Source: Gammaproteobacteria bacterium (GTDB lineage: Bacteria > Pseudomonadota > Gammaproteobacteria > Arenicellales > JAOTYS01). From it: a stretch of 6,459 nt of DNA. The stretch's first letter is position 1. The number at the start of each line of letters is the position of its first letter. A model generated the notes under the pieces. That model was not told the DNA's origin. It did no database searches and worked only from the letters and a program-made list of their open reading frames with translations. Below are positions 1 through 5,827 of this stretch, in pieces. Location of the stretch: positions 1 through 6,459 of the forward strand of contig JAOTYS010000265.1 in assembly GCA_029861795.1 (NCBI GenBank), in the 5' to 3' direction. A program made the position numbers and the translations under genes.

Positions 1-381
1 AGGTTGAAGAGTCGTTGCAATCTTCTCGGCGCGGTTGTCCGTTGGGGAATCGGTTTTGACAACGGTTGTTCCGACTTGGGGTGCTGCCGTCGCTCCGCGT
101 CGATCGCCGTGTGCGCTGCGACAACTGACCAGATATAAGGGCCTATCGGGGTTCCGAATTTGTTCGAATCGAAAGTCATTGACCGGTCCTCTGTTTGTCT
201 GTCTGGAACTACTGTAGAGGAGAGTGAATTTTCGTGCAGCGATCTGTTTCACAATTTCTATGTGAAAAAGTCCACATTTCCACGCCCAAGGGCGGGATGA
301 TTCATGTGACACTGCCGCGCCTATGATTAGCGAAAGAACATCGGTTACATTTTCCAACACTGAGTTAAGGGGAGATGTGCA
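1..381. other. Upstream region without a recognised gene
   Basis: No protein family is recognisable on either strand. Short plus-strand frames here read as Arg/Cys-rich, non-protein-like sequence. On the minus strand one frame is open from about 387 to the left edge (about 129 codons without a stop) but has no ATG and no clear ribosome binding site. It could be the start of a divergent gene using GTG near 312 or 252, or chance. Near the downstream gene lie a short palindrome with arms CGCCC/GGGCG (283-294) and an ATGTG/CACAT inverted repeat (260-277). A TATGAT hexamer at 322-327 would make a fair -10 box for the gene at 382, but only a poor -35 (TTCATG, 301-306, 15-nt spacing) precedes it. 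These sites are seen directly; any regulatory role is inference. Confidence 0.4.
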
Positions 382-861
382 ATGTCGTTACTCGAATCGC
401 TTGAGGCTTTGAGCTACGTGATCACCATTCTCGGTTTCCCGGGCGGCATCGCCGTATTTCTGTATCAGCAGAGGAAGGCACGGCAGAACGAAGAGAACGA
501 ACTTCATGGCATGCTCTCTGAGGAATATGACGGTTTCCTAAGATTAATTCTGGAGCATGCGGCGGACCTGCAGCTCTTAAGGAGACAGGGTGCGCCACCA
601 AAACAACAGTTGTCTGATGAACAGAAGGAAAGAAGACACATAATCTTCTCCATTCTGATCTCGCTTTTTGAGAAAGCATATATCATTCTATATGACGAAA
701 AGATGAGTAGAGATACCAGTCGATTGTGGTCATCATGGGAAGACGATATGCGTGGATGGTGTGAGCGTGAGGATTTTCGATCGGTGCTTCCGGATCTGTT
801 GGAAGGGGAAGATGATGCTTTCAGCACGCATATTCTGGCGATCGCGGAAAACTATCGCTAA
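382..861 (+). CDS. Small membrane-anchored protein of unknown function
   Basis: This 159-residue protein matches no family I can name. The ATG at 382 is well supported by a strong AAGGGGAG ribosome binding site at 367-374, 7 nt upstream. Residues about 11-29 form one hydrophobic segment (SYVITILGFPGGIAVFLY) followed at once by basic QQRKAR. By the positive-inside rule this predicts a single N-terminal anchor with the rest in the cytoplasm. The cytoplasmic part (30-159) is charged and probably mostly helical. It has a second hydrophobic patch near 88-104 (IIFSILISLFEKAYIIL) that could be a buried helix or a second membrane segment. The C-terminal third is rich in Trp and acidic residues (LWSSWEDDMRGWC, 115-127). 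It lies 108 bp upstream of the YeeE-like pair on the same strand. The intervening inverted repeats make co-transcription uncertain, and nothing links it functionally to sulfur transport. Confidence 0.8.
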   Translation: MSLLESLEALSYVITILGFPGGIAVFLYQQRKARQNEENELHGMLSEEYDGFLRLILEHAADLQLLRRQGAPPKQQLSDEQKERRHIIFSILISLFEKAYIILYDEKMSRDTSRLWSSWEDDMRGWCEREDFRSVLPDLLEGEDDAFSTHILAIAENYR

Positions 862-880
862 CAGATGTGAGAAGTTGTGT

Positions 881-894
881 TTGATCTGTATCAG
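881..894 (+). promoter_or_regulatory. FNR/ANR-type box upstream of the YeeE-like pair
   Basis: The sequence TTGAT-CTGT-ATCAG matches the FNR/ANR consensus TTGAT-N4-ATCAA at nine of ten informative positions. Its centre (887.5) is 82.5 bp upstream of the ATG at 970. A class II activation geometry (-41.5) would put the transcript start near 929, but I see only a weak -10 candidate (TAAACA, 915-920). If functional, it would tie the sulfur transporter pair to oxygen or redox state. The match is visible in the sequence; binding is inference, and CRP/FNR-family proteins other than FNR recognise similar sites. Confidence 0.4.
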
Positions 895-925
895 TGAAAA
901 CTTCACGTTTTGTGTAAACACTGAT
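890..925. promoter_or_regulatory. Interlocking inverted repeats, possible weak terminator or operator
   Basis: A perfect 7-bp inverted repeat (ATCAGTG 890-896, CACTGAT 919-925) encloses two smaller, mutually exclusive hairpins: GTGAA(894-898)/TTCAC(902-906), and AAAAC(897-901)/GTTTT(907-911). The first small hairpin is followed by a T-rich stretch (GTTTTGTGT), so it could act as a weak intrinsic terminator for the gene ending at 861. The larger repeat could equally be a protein-binding operator for the downstream pair. It overlaps the right half of the FNR-like box. The stems are AT-rich and short, so this is suggestive only. Confidence 0.3.
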
Positions 926-969
926 CGTTGCGGGTTAACTTAGGAATAAGTGACCCTTCGGAGTTGGCT

Positions 970-1404
970 ATGATGCAGGAATTCAATCCATTGTCTGCAA
1001 CTGTTGGCGGTGTGCTGATTGGCATCAGTGCGACCCTGCTATTGTTACTGAACGGCCGTATTGCCGGTATTAGCGGCATAGTCGGTGGTGTGCTGACCGC
1101 TCGAAGTCAGGATGTGTTGTGGCGTTGGCTATTTCTTATCAGTCTTTTTCTGGGCGCCGCCCTTTATCGTGTGATTGCCGGCGACACCGAACTCTTGCCG
1201 GACCGATTCGCCCCGATACTGATGATTGTTGGCGGTTTGTTGGTAGGTTATGGAACGCGACTCGGTGGAGGATGTACAAGTGGACACGGCGTGTGCGGCC
1301 TGGGTCGACTATCGGCACGCTCCCTTGTGGCCACGCTGTGTTTTGTGGCTTCTGCAATGGTCACGGTGTTCCTGGTACGCCACGTTTTAGAGATCTCGCT
1401 ATGA
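970..1404 (+). CDS. YeeE/YedE family membrane protein, first subunit (PmpA-like)
   Basis: This 144-residue polytopic inner-membrane protein is one half of a split YeeE/YedE (DUF395, sulfur transport) transporter. The start at 970 is preferred because GGAG (960-963) sits 6 nt upstream; the adjacent ATG at 973 is equally possible. An in-frame TTG at 928 would add 14 residues of non-membrane sequence. Visible family marks are the N-terminal NGRIAGISGIVGG motif (28-40) and the signature GGGCTSGHGVCG (99-110) with Cys102 and Cys109. About four or five hydrophobic segments lie near 10-27, 33-43, 52-72, 83-98 and 113-136. In the characterised full-length family member YeeE (TsuA), conserved cysteines take part in thiosulfate uptake; PmpA/PmpB pairs occur near sulfur-oxidation genes. 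Thiosulfate or a related sulfur species is therefore the likely cargo, by family inference. It overlaps the second subunit by 4 nt. Confidence 0.88.
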   Translation: MMQEFNPLSATVGGVLIGISATLLLLLNGRIAGISGIVGGVLTARSQDVLWRWLFLISLFLGAALYRVIAGDTELLPDRFAPILMIVGGLLVGYGTRLGGGCTSGHGVCGLGRLSARSLVATLCFVASAMVTVFLVRHVLEISL

Positions 1405-1847
1405 CGCGTCTGATTACTGCCGCAATCACTGGCATGATTTTTGGAATCGGCCTTGCCTTATCGCAGATGATCGACCGCCAACGAGTGCTTGGTTTTCTCG
1501 ATGTGGCGGGGTCGTGGGACCCGACGCTGCTGTTTGTATTGGGCGGTGCAGTGGGTGTCACGCTAGTGGCGTTCCGCTTTGTACTTACATGTTCGAGACC
1601 CGTGCTTGACGACAGATTTTACCTTCCTACCCGCAAAGACATTGATCGCCCTCTTGTCGCCGGTGCAATCGTGTTCGGTGTCGGGTGGGGGCTTGCCGGT
1701 TACTGCCCCGGTCCGGCAGTGGCTGGGATGACATTGGGCGTATGGAATCCGGTGCTGTTCGTGGTGTGCATGGTGATTGGATCCTGGATACGTTCTCGTA
1801 TCGAGGAGCACTCCCGCGCATCTACATCTGCTAGCTCGACCGCCTGA
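1401..1847 (+). CDS. YeeE/YedE family membrane protein, second subunit (PmpB-like)
   Basis: This 148-residue protein is the partner half-transporter. Its ATG at 1401 overlaps the TGA of the previous gene (ATGA), which implies translational coupling; no strong ribosome binding site precedes it. The same frame is open further upstream, to about 1119, but that stretch lies inside the first subunit gene and encodes non-membrane, non-family sequence. Family features are the N-terminal GMIFGIGLALSQMIDRQRVL (11-30), LGFLD and WDP (about 30-41), and GYCPGPA (100-106) with Cys102. Hydrophobic segments lie near 5-22, 42-62, 84-101 and 112-130, ending in a Ser/Thr-rich tail. The usual SGM in the first motif reads SQM here. 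The two products together are expected to form the equivalent of one full-length YeeE-type channel for a reduced sulfur compound. Cargo specificity is not visible from sequence. Confidence 0.88.
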   Translation: MTRLITAAITGMIFGIGLALSQMIDRQRVLGFLDVAGSWDPTLLFVLGGAVGVTLVAFRFVLTCSRPVLDDRFYLPTRKDIDRPLVAGAIVFGVGWGLAGYCPGPAVAGMTLGVWNPVLFVVCMVIGSWIRSRIEEHSRASTSASSTA

Positions 1848-1966
1848 TTATCGAGTACAAATTTGTTGTCGCTCAGCGATTTGCCTTTAGGCAGGCGGGG
1901 AATGTCACAACAAGCCTTTGTCGTGTGGAGTGTTCACCCTAAGACGAACCTACAACTCAATCTCCC

Positions 1967-1986
1967 GTAGGAGCGGCATCTTGCCG
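1967..1986 (+). repeat. REP element, forward orientation
   Basis: The head GTAGGAGC (1967-1974) leads into a perfect hairpin, CGGCA(1974-1978)-TCT-TGCCG(1982-1986). This is the layout of gammaproteobacterial REP elements: a conserved tetranucleotide-type head next to a GC-rich imperfect palindrome. It faces the four downstream copies, which carry the same head as its reverse complement GCTCCTAC, so the set forms a BIME-like mosaic. REPs of this class are thought to be mobilised by RAYT (TnpA-REP) transposases; none is encoded in the window. Confidence 0.75.
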
Positions 1987-2008
1987 TGACATCTTGTATC
2001 AGGTTCAT

Positions 2009-2186
2009 CGCACCTGGAAGGTGCTCCTACATCCTAATGATGTTGTATTGGATCCTCGCGCCTGGAAGGTGCTCCTACATCCTAATGATGTTTGTATTGG
2101 ATCCCTCGCGCCTGGAAGGTGCTCCTACATCCTAATTGTTGTATTGGAGGCTCGCGCCTGAAAGGTGCTCCCACAATCTGATGATC
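2009..2186 (-). repeat. Four tandem REP copies, reverse orientation
   Basis: Four head-to-tail copies start at 2009, 2057, 2107 and 2153, giving periods of 48, 50 and 46 bp. Each contains a palindrome of the form GC(A/G)CCT-GGA-AGGTGC followed by GCTCCTAC, the reverse complement of the REP head. Copy 1 has a perfect 6-bp stem (GCACCT/AGGTGC); copies 2 and 3 carry one G-T pair. Copies 2 and 3 are identical over 33 bases (2054-2086 and 2104-2136), and 1-nt indels in the linker explain the period change. Copy 4 is the most diverged (CCTGAAAGGTGCTCCCACA). The near identity of the linkers shows that the whole roughly 48-bp unit, not just the REP core, was amplified, most likely recently. Possible roles are transcript 3'-end protection, gyrase or IHF binding, or none. 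Confidence 0.85.
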
Positions 2187-2198
2187 TTCGCCAGCGGG

Positions 2199-2209
2199 CA
2201 CTTCAAGTG
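2199..2209. promoter_or_regulatory. Palindrome, possible operator for the catabolic operon
   Basis: CACTT-C-AAGTG is a perfect 11-bp palindrome about 167 bp upstream of the aldehyde dehydrogenase start and just past the REP cluster. It is about 90 bp upstream of the candidate -35 box. Such a site could bind a dimeric regulator, but no regulator gene is in the window and a palindrome this short can arise by chance. Confidence 0.15.
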
Positions 2210-2294
2210 GCGCACCCTTACGCACAAAATCATTGCATATCGACAACAGTCAGCGCTGGTTTGCGCCAGGGCTCCAGATCCACGAGTTTCAATT

Positions 2295-2322
2295 TTGAGT
2301 TGGAGTCGTTAAACCGTACACT
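2295..2322 (+). promoter_or_regulatory. Weak sigma-70-like promoter for the catabolic operon
   Basis: TTGAGT (2295-2300) and TACACT (2317-2322) match the -35 and -10 consensus at four of six positions each, with 16-nt spacing. The transcript would start near 2329 and give a leader of about 47 nt before the ATG at 2376. A weak match fits an operon that needs an activator, but this is inference only. Confidence 0.3.
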
Positions 2323-2375
2323 CAGCGCAACCAAGACGCAATGCGTTGAGACTCCGAAACCAGGAGCTAGATGCT

Positions 2376-3887
2376 ATGCACACTGTGTTGCAGGCTATTG
2401 AGTCGACCCGCTATTCCTTGTTTATCGGGGGCGATTGGGTCGAGCCAATTTCGAAGCGTCATATCGAGAGTTTTGACCCGAGCTCAGGCGAACCGTGGTA
2501 TGAATTGCCCGATTCGGGGCCTGAAGACGTAGATCGGGCGGTCCAAGCGGCGCGCCGTGCGCTCGCCGATCCTGTTTGGCGGCGATTGACGCAAACTGCG
2601 CGTGGCAAGCTGGTACGTCAGCTCGGCGATCTGTTGGCTGAACGCGCCCCATGCCTGGCCGAAATCGAAACACGAGACAACGGTAAATTGATTCGCGAGA
2701 TGCGTGCCCAACTCGCGAGTTTGCCGGACGTTTATTATTACTTTTCCGGTATGGCGGACAAGATTCAGGGCGATGTGATACCCATTAACAAACCGGACAT
2801 GTTGAATTACACCATGCGTGAACCGGTTGGTGTCGTGGCGATCATCGTTCCTTGGAACTCTCCCTTATATTTGCTCACCTCGGTGCTTGCGCCATGTCTC
2901 GCCATCGGCAACACCGTGGTGATCAAGCCTTCTGAACACACTTCCGCGTCGGCGCTGGAATTTGCAAAGCTCGTTGGGGAAGCTGGTTTTCCACCGGGCG
3001 TGGTGAATATCGTGACAGGGTACGGGGAAACCGCCGGGGAGGCTCTAACCGCGCATCCGGGCGTGGACAAGATTGCATTTACCGGCGGGACAGATACCGG
3101 TCGGCGCGTAGCCACCAATGCGGCCGCCCACCTTGCTCCTTGTGCCTTGGAGCTCGGTGGTAAATCGCCCCATGTCGTGTTCCAGGATGCGGATCTCGAG
3201 CGCGCGGCTAGCGGCATTGTCGCGGGAATCTTCGCCGCTGCCGGTCAGACTTGTATTGCGGGATCGCGTTGCTTCATTCATCAAGATGTCTACGACGATC
3301 TGCTACATCTGCTAGTCCATAAGGCGAAACATATAAAGATCGGTCATCCCATGGAAGAGCAGACAGAGCTTGGGCCGTTAGCACTTAAAGATCAACTTGA
3401 AAAAGTGAATGCCTACGTGAGCTATGGACGCGAAGATGGCGCCGAACTCATTTGCGGAGGTAAGCAACCTGCAGCGGGGGAGCTCAGTAAAGGCTGGTAC
3501 TTTGAACCGACGATATTCACCGGTGTGGAAAACAACATGCGTATTGCCCGCGATGAAATCTTCGGACCTGTTTTGGCGGTGATGCCGTTTAACAATGAAA
3601 CCCAACTTATTGAAGCCGCCAACGACACGTCATATGGCTTGGCCGCAGGTATATGGACTCAAGATATCGATCGTGCCATGCGCTTCGCGCGCGATGTAAA
3701 CTCGGGCACGGTTTGGGTGAATACTTATCGTAGTGCGGCCTATATGTCTCCGGCCGGCGGTTTTAAGCATAGTGGCTATGGAAAACACAACGGCTTTGAG
3801 GCAATAAGAGAGTATTCCAGGCTGAAGAATGTTGTTATTGACTACTCTGGCAAGACCCAGGATCCGTTCGTTTTGAGGTTGCGTTGA
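2376..3887 (+). CDS. Aldehyde dehydrogenase family protein, NAD(P)-dependent
   Basis: This 503-residue protein is a full-length ALDH-superfamily enzyme oxidising an aldehyde to the acid with NAD(P)+ in the cytoplasm. ATG 2376 is chosen because AGGAG (2362-2366) sits 9 nt upstream; an in-frame TTG at 2346 lacks such support. All catalytic landmarks are present: VPWNSP with Asn161 (oxyanion site), KPSE with Lys184 (cofactor), FTGGTDTGR (235-243, nucleotide loop), LELGGKSP with Glu259 (general base), GQTC with nucleophile Cys293, and EIFGPV (394-399). The C-terminal part includes GGFKHSGYGKHNG (461-473). It is followed after 2 nt by a flavin monooxygenase gene and then a hydrolase gene, so its substrate is probably an aldehyde, or the lactol form of one, made by that monooxygenase. 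A TgnC-like role in N-heterocycle breakdown is a reasonable but unproven guess; betaine- or phenylacetaldehyde-type ALDHs share the same motifs. Confidence 0.93.
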   Translation: MHTVLQAIESTRYSLFIGGDWVEPISKRHIESFDPSSGEPWYELPDSGPEDVDRAVQAARRALADPVWRRLTQTARGKLVRQLGDLLAERAPCLAEIETRDNGKLIREMRAQLASLPDVYYYFSGMADKIQGDVIPINKPDMLNYTMREPVGVVAIIVPWNSPLYLLTSVLAPCLAIGNTVVIKPSEHTSASALEFAKLVGEAGFPPGVVNIVTGYGETAGEALTAHPGVDKIAFTGGTDTGRRVATNAAAHLAPCALELGGKSPHVVFQDADLERAASGIVAGIFAAAGQTCIAGSRCFIHQDVYDDLLHLLVHKAKHIKIGHPMEEQTELGPLALKDQLEKVNAYVSYGREDGAELICGGKQPAAGELSKGWYFEPTIFTGVENNMRIARDEIFGPVLAVMPFNNETQLIEAANDTSYGLAAGIWTQDIDRAMRFARDVNSGTVWVNTYRSAAYMSPAGGFKHSGYGKHNGFEAIREYSRLKNVVIDYSGKTQDPFVLRLR

Positions 3888-3889
3888 CT

Positions 3890-4972
3890 ATGAAATTCTC
3901 CATCGCTGCAAATATGCAACGGGTGAGCCCGGATGAGTCCATAGAGGACGTAGCTCAAGCGGGATTGGATCTAGTTAAGCTCGCTGATGAAGGAGGCTTT
4001 GAGATTGCGTGGGCGGCAGAGCACCATTGCCTCGAGATGATCATTGCGCCCAATCCCTTCGTGTTGCTTACCCACTGGGCGGCGCACACAAAACGGATTC
4101 GTCTCGGTACCGCAGTAGTGGTTGCACCCTATTGGCATCCCATAAGAGTCGCTGGGGAGGCAGGGTTTACCGATCTGTTTACCGGTGGACGATTAGAGAT
4201 CGGTATTGCCCGAGGCGCGTTTCAGTATGAATTCGACCGAATGGCGGCCGGCATTCCGCAACAGCAAGGGGGCGAATACGTAAAGGAAATGGTGCCGGTG
4301 CTCAAAGGTCTTTGGCAAGGGGACTATGAGCACGACGGTAAGTACTGGCGCTTCCCAAAAGCGACTGCTGTACCAAAGCCCTTGCAACAGCCGCACCCAC
4401 CGTTGTGGGTGGCGGCCCGTGGGCCCGATACGTTCCAATGGGCTGTGGAACACGGGCTCAATATCATGTCCACACCGCTGCAAAAGCCGTTCGGAGAGGT
4501 AAAGGATCTTGCGGACAAGTTGCAGGTGGCAGTGGATCAGAGTTCTGGTGGGACGCGCCCGCGTTGGCTGGTTTTGCGTAACACTTGCGTCTATCAGAAT
4601 CCAGACGATTGGCGTGTTCCCGTTGACGCGGCGATGCATTTCTCGGCTCAGTTTCAGGGCCTATTTACCACTGGCGGGACAGTGACAAACGGTTTCCCAC
4701 AAGAGATTTCGTTGCAAGGTGGTCAACGTCCCCAGGACTATACGCCCGAAGCACTTTGGGAGAATATGGTGTTTGGCACACCTGAACAGGTGGTAGAAAA
4801 GCTCAAGCAATACCGAGCGTTGGGTGTTGATCTGTATTGCTACGGAGCGAACTTCGGCCTTCCGCACAGCTTCGCCAGGCGTTCGCTCGAGCTTTTCATC
4901 GACGAAGTCATGCCGCACTTTGCTGGCGAATCGATGGCATTGACAGATCAAGATATCATGTCTGAAGCCTAG
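3890..4972 (+). CDS. LLM class flavin-dependent monooxygenase (luciferase-like)
   Basis: This 360-residue protein is a bacterial luciferase-like (LLM) monooxygenase with a TIM-barrel fold, expected to use reduced FMN supplied by a separate flavin reductase plus O2. The ATG at 3890 starts 2 nt after the ALDH stop, with GAGG (3875-3878) upstream; a TTG at 3884 is a less likely start. Family features are MKFSIAAN at the N-terminus, the WAAEHH motif (41-46), the RIRLGTAVVVAPYWHPIRVA core (69-88), FTGGRLEIGIARG (97-109), PHPPLWVAARGPDT (168-181) and FGTPEQVVEKL (295-305). Length is normal for the family. Position between an aldehyde dehydrogenase and an alpha/beta hydrolase suggests that it oxygenates and opens a ring, or cleaves a C-N or C-C bond, to give an aldehyde. 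TgnB (trigonelline) and RutA (uracil) are family members with comparable neighbours. The substrate cannot be read from the sequence, and no reductase is present in the window. Confidence 0.92.
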   Translation: MKFSIAANMQRVSPDESIEDVAQAGLDLVKLADEGGFEIAWAAEHHCLEMIIAPNPFVLLTHWAAHTKRIRLGTAVVVAPYWHPIRVAGEAGFTDLFTGGRLEIGIARGAFQYEFDRMAAGIPQQQGGEYVKEMVPVLKGLWQGDYEHDGKYWRFPKATAVPKPLQQPHPPLWVAARGPDTFQWAVEHGLNIMSTPLQKPFGEVKDLADKLQVAVDQSSGGTRPRWLVLRNTCVYQNPDDWRVPVDAAMHFSAQFQGLFTTGGTVTNGFPQEISLQGGQRPQDYTPEALWENMVFGTPEQVVEKLKQYRALGVDLYCYGANFGLPHSFARRSLELFIDEVMPHFAGESMALTDQDIMSEA

Positions 4973-5736
4973 TGTTTACCCATCGTGTCGCTGAGGGACA
5001 GGGTCAACACGTCACCCTGATTCACGGCGTTGGTGCTGCGCTGGACAGTTGGGACGGGGTGCAAAATGGATTACGCAAAAGTTATCGGGTGTTGCGTTAC
5101 GACTTGAGAGGACATGGCGAGTCGGACAAAACTCCGGGCCCGTATGGCTTAGATGATTTTGTCGATGATTTGAAAGGGTTGTTAGACGATGAGGAAGCCC
5201 CGACAACAAATTTGGTAGGGTTTTCGTTTGGCGGCACTATCGCTCAAGCGTTCGCCCTTCGCTACCCGGAGCGCATCACTAAATTCGTTCTGATCAGTGG
5301 CATTGCCGGTCGGACCGATGAGGAGCGAACTCGGATCCTGGAGCGCACAAAAAGTCTAGAACAGGGTGGTGTTGAGTCTACCATCGATGCAGCCATCGAG
5401 CGCTGGTTCACTGTTGAGTTCCGACAACAAAACCGAGATCTTATTCAAGAACGTATTCGACGGGCTAAGCAAAACGACCCAAAGGCTTACGCTGCGGCAT
5501 ACCGGGTGTTTGCACAGAGCGATCTAGTTGATTCCATAAGCGAGATACAAGCACCGACTCTGATAATAACCGGAGAACATGATGTGGGATCTACACCGCG
5601 CATGGCCAAGCTGATGCATCAACGAATCAAGAATTCAAAACTCTGCATTCTCCCCAGATTGCGACATGGGTTGTTATCGGAAGCACCCGATGAGCTTGCC
5701 GCTCTGATCGACGGGTTTCTTAGCAACCCCGAGTGA
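4972..5736 (+). CDS. Alpha/beta hydrolase
   Basis: This 254-residue protein is a soluble alpha/beta-hydrolase-fold enzyme cleaving an ester, lactone, amide or similar bond. It begins at GTG 4972, whose first base is the last base of the monooxygenase TAG stop. No Shine-Dalgarno is evident, so translation probably depends on ribosomes finishing the upstream gene. The catalytic set is complete: oxyanion motif LIHGVGAALDSW (16-27), RYDLRGHGESD (42-52), nucleophile elbow GFSFGG with Ser85, acid Asp204 in ITGEHDVGS, and His232 in LRHGLLSEAPDE. A helical cap lies between about 112 and 190. The fold includes 3-oxoadipate enol-lactonase (PcaD), RutD and TgnD; context favours the last two types, in which the enzyme acts on the ring-opened product after oxidation. 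Assignment to any one of them is inference. It is the last gene of the operon; a convergent gene follows 91 bp on. Confidence 0.92.
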   Translation: MFTHRVAEGQGQHVTLIHGVGAALDSWDGVQNGLRKSYRVLRYDLRGHGESDKTPGPYGLDDFVDDLKGLLDDEEAPTTNLVGFSFGGTIAQAFALRYPERITKFVLISGIAGRTDEERTRILERTKSLEQGGVESTIDAAIERWFTVEFRQQNRDLIQERIRRAKQNDPKAYAAAYRVFAQSDLVDSISEIQAPTLIITGEHDVGSTPRMAKLMHQRIKNSKLCILPRLRHGLLSEAPDELAALIDGFLSNPE

Positions 5737-5827
5737 GTGTAGATTGAGGAAAAATGCGTCGCGACAGGTGCTAACAAGTTGCGCACCCTATACTAAAGAA
5801 AACCAAAAGAGTTGATTAGAATCGGTT
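5737..5827. other. Convergent intergenic spacer
   Basis: The 91-bp gap lies between the ends of two converging genes. It contains GGTGC(5767-5771)/GCACC(5783-5787) with an 11-nt loop and no T-tract on the plus strand, and a TAGAA/TTCTA repeat (5817-5830) that includes the stop codon of the minus-strand gene. On the minus strand the latter is followed by T-rich sequence (CTCTTTTGGTTTTCTTT). Either could contribute to termination, but neither is a convincing intrinsic terminator. Confidence 0.3.

Larger units (their letters stand above)
1848..2375. other. Gene-free spacer with REP cluster
   Basis: No credible coding sequence lies in these 528 bases. The region separates two same-strand transcription units and holds the REP elements, a small palindrome and a weak promoter listed separately. 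Directly after the YeeE-like pair is a short palindrome TGCCT-TT-AGGCA (1882-1893), but it has no T-tract, so no convincing intrinsic terminator is seen for that operon. A frame open at 2165-2401 overlaps the last REP copy and the aldehyde dehydrogenase start and is not protein-like. Confidence 0.7.

Noticed and set aside
154..175. tRNA T-arm-like sequence GTTCGAATC
   Set aside because: The flanking bases do not form a T stem, there is no acceptor end or CCA, and no other tRNA arms are found nearby.
928..969. TTG start extending the first YeeE-like subunit by 14 residues
   Set aside because: The added residues are not membrane-like, and GGAG at 960-963 is correctly placed for the ATG at 970 (or 973).
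1119..1400. Upstream extension of the second YeeE-like subunit, apparently a 242-residue protein
   Set aside because: This part lies within the first subunit gene in another frame and encodes Arg/Trp/Cys-rich sequence unlike the family; the ATGA overlap at 1401 is the natural start.
2165..2401. Open frame across the last REP copy and the ALDH start
   Set aside because: It overlaps repeat DNA and the dehydrogenase start, has no ribosome binding site, and has no protein-like character.
5767..5787. GGTGC/GCACC hairpin as terminator of the catabolic operon
   Set aside because: The stem is only 5 bp with an 11-nt loop, and no T-tract follows.
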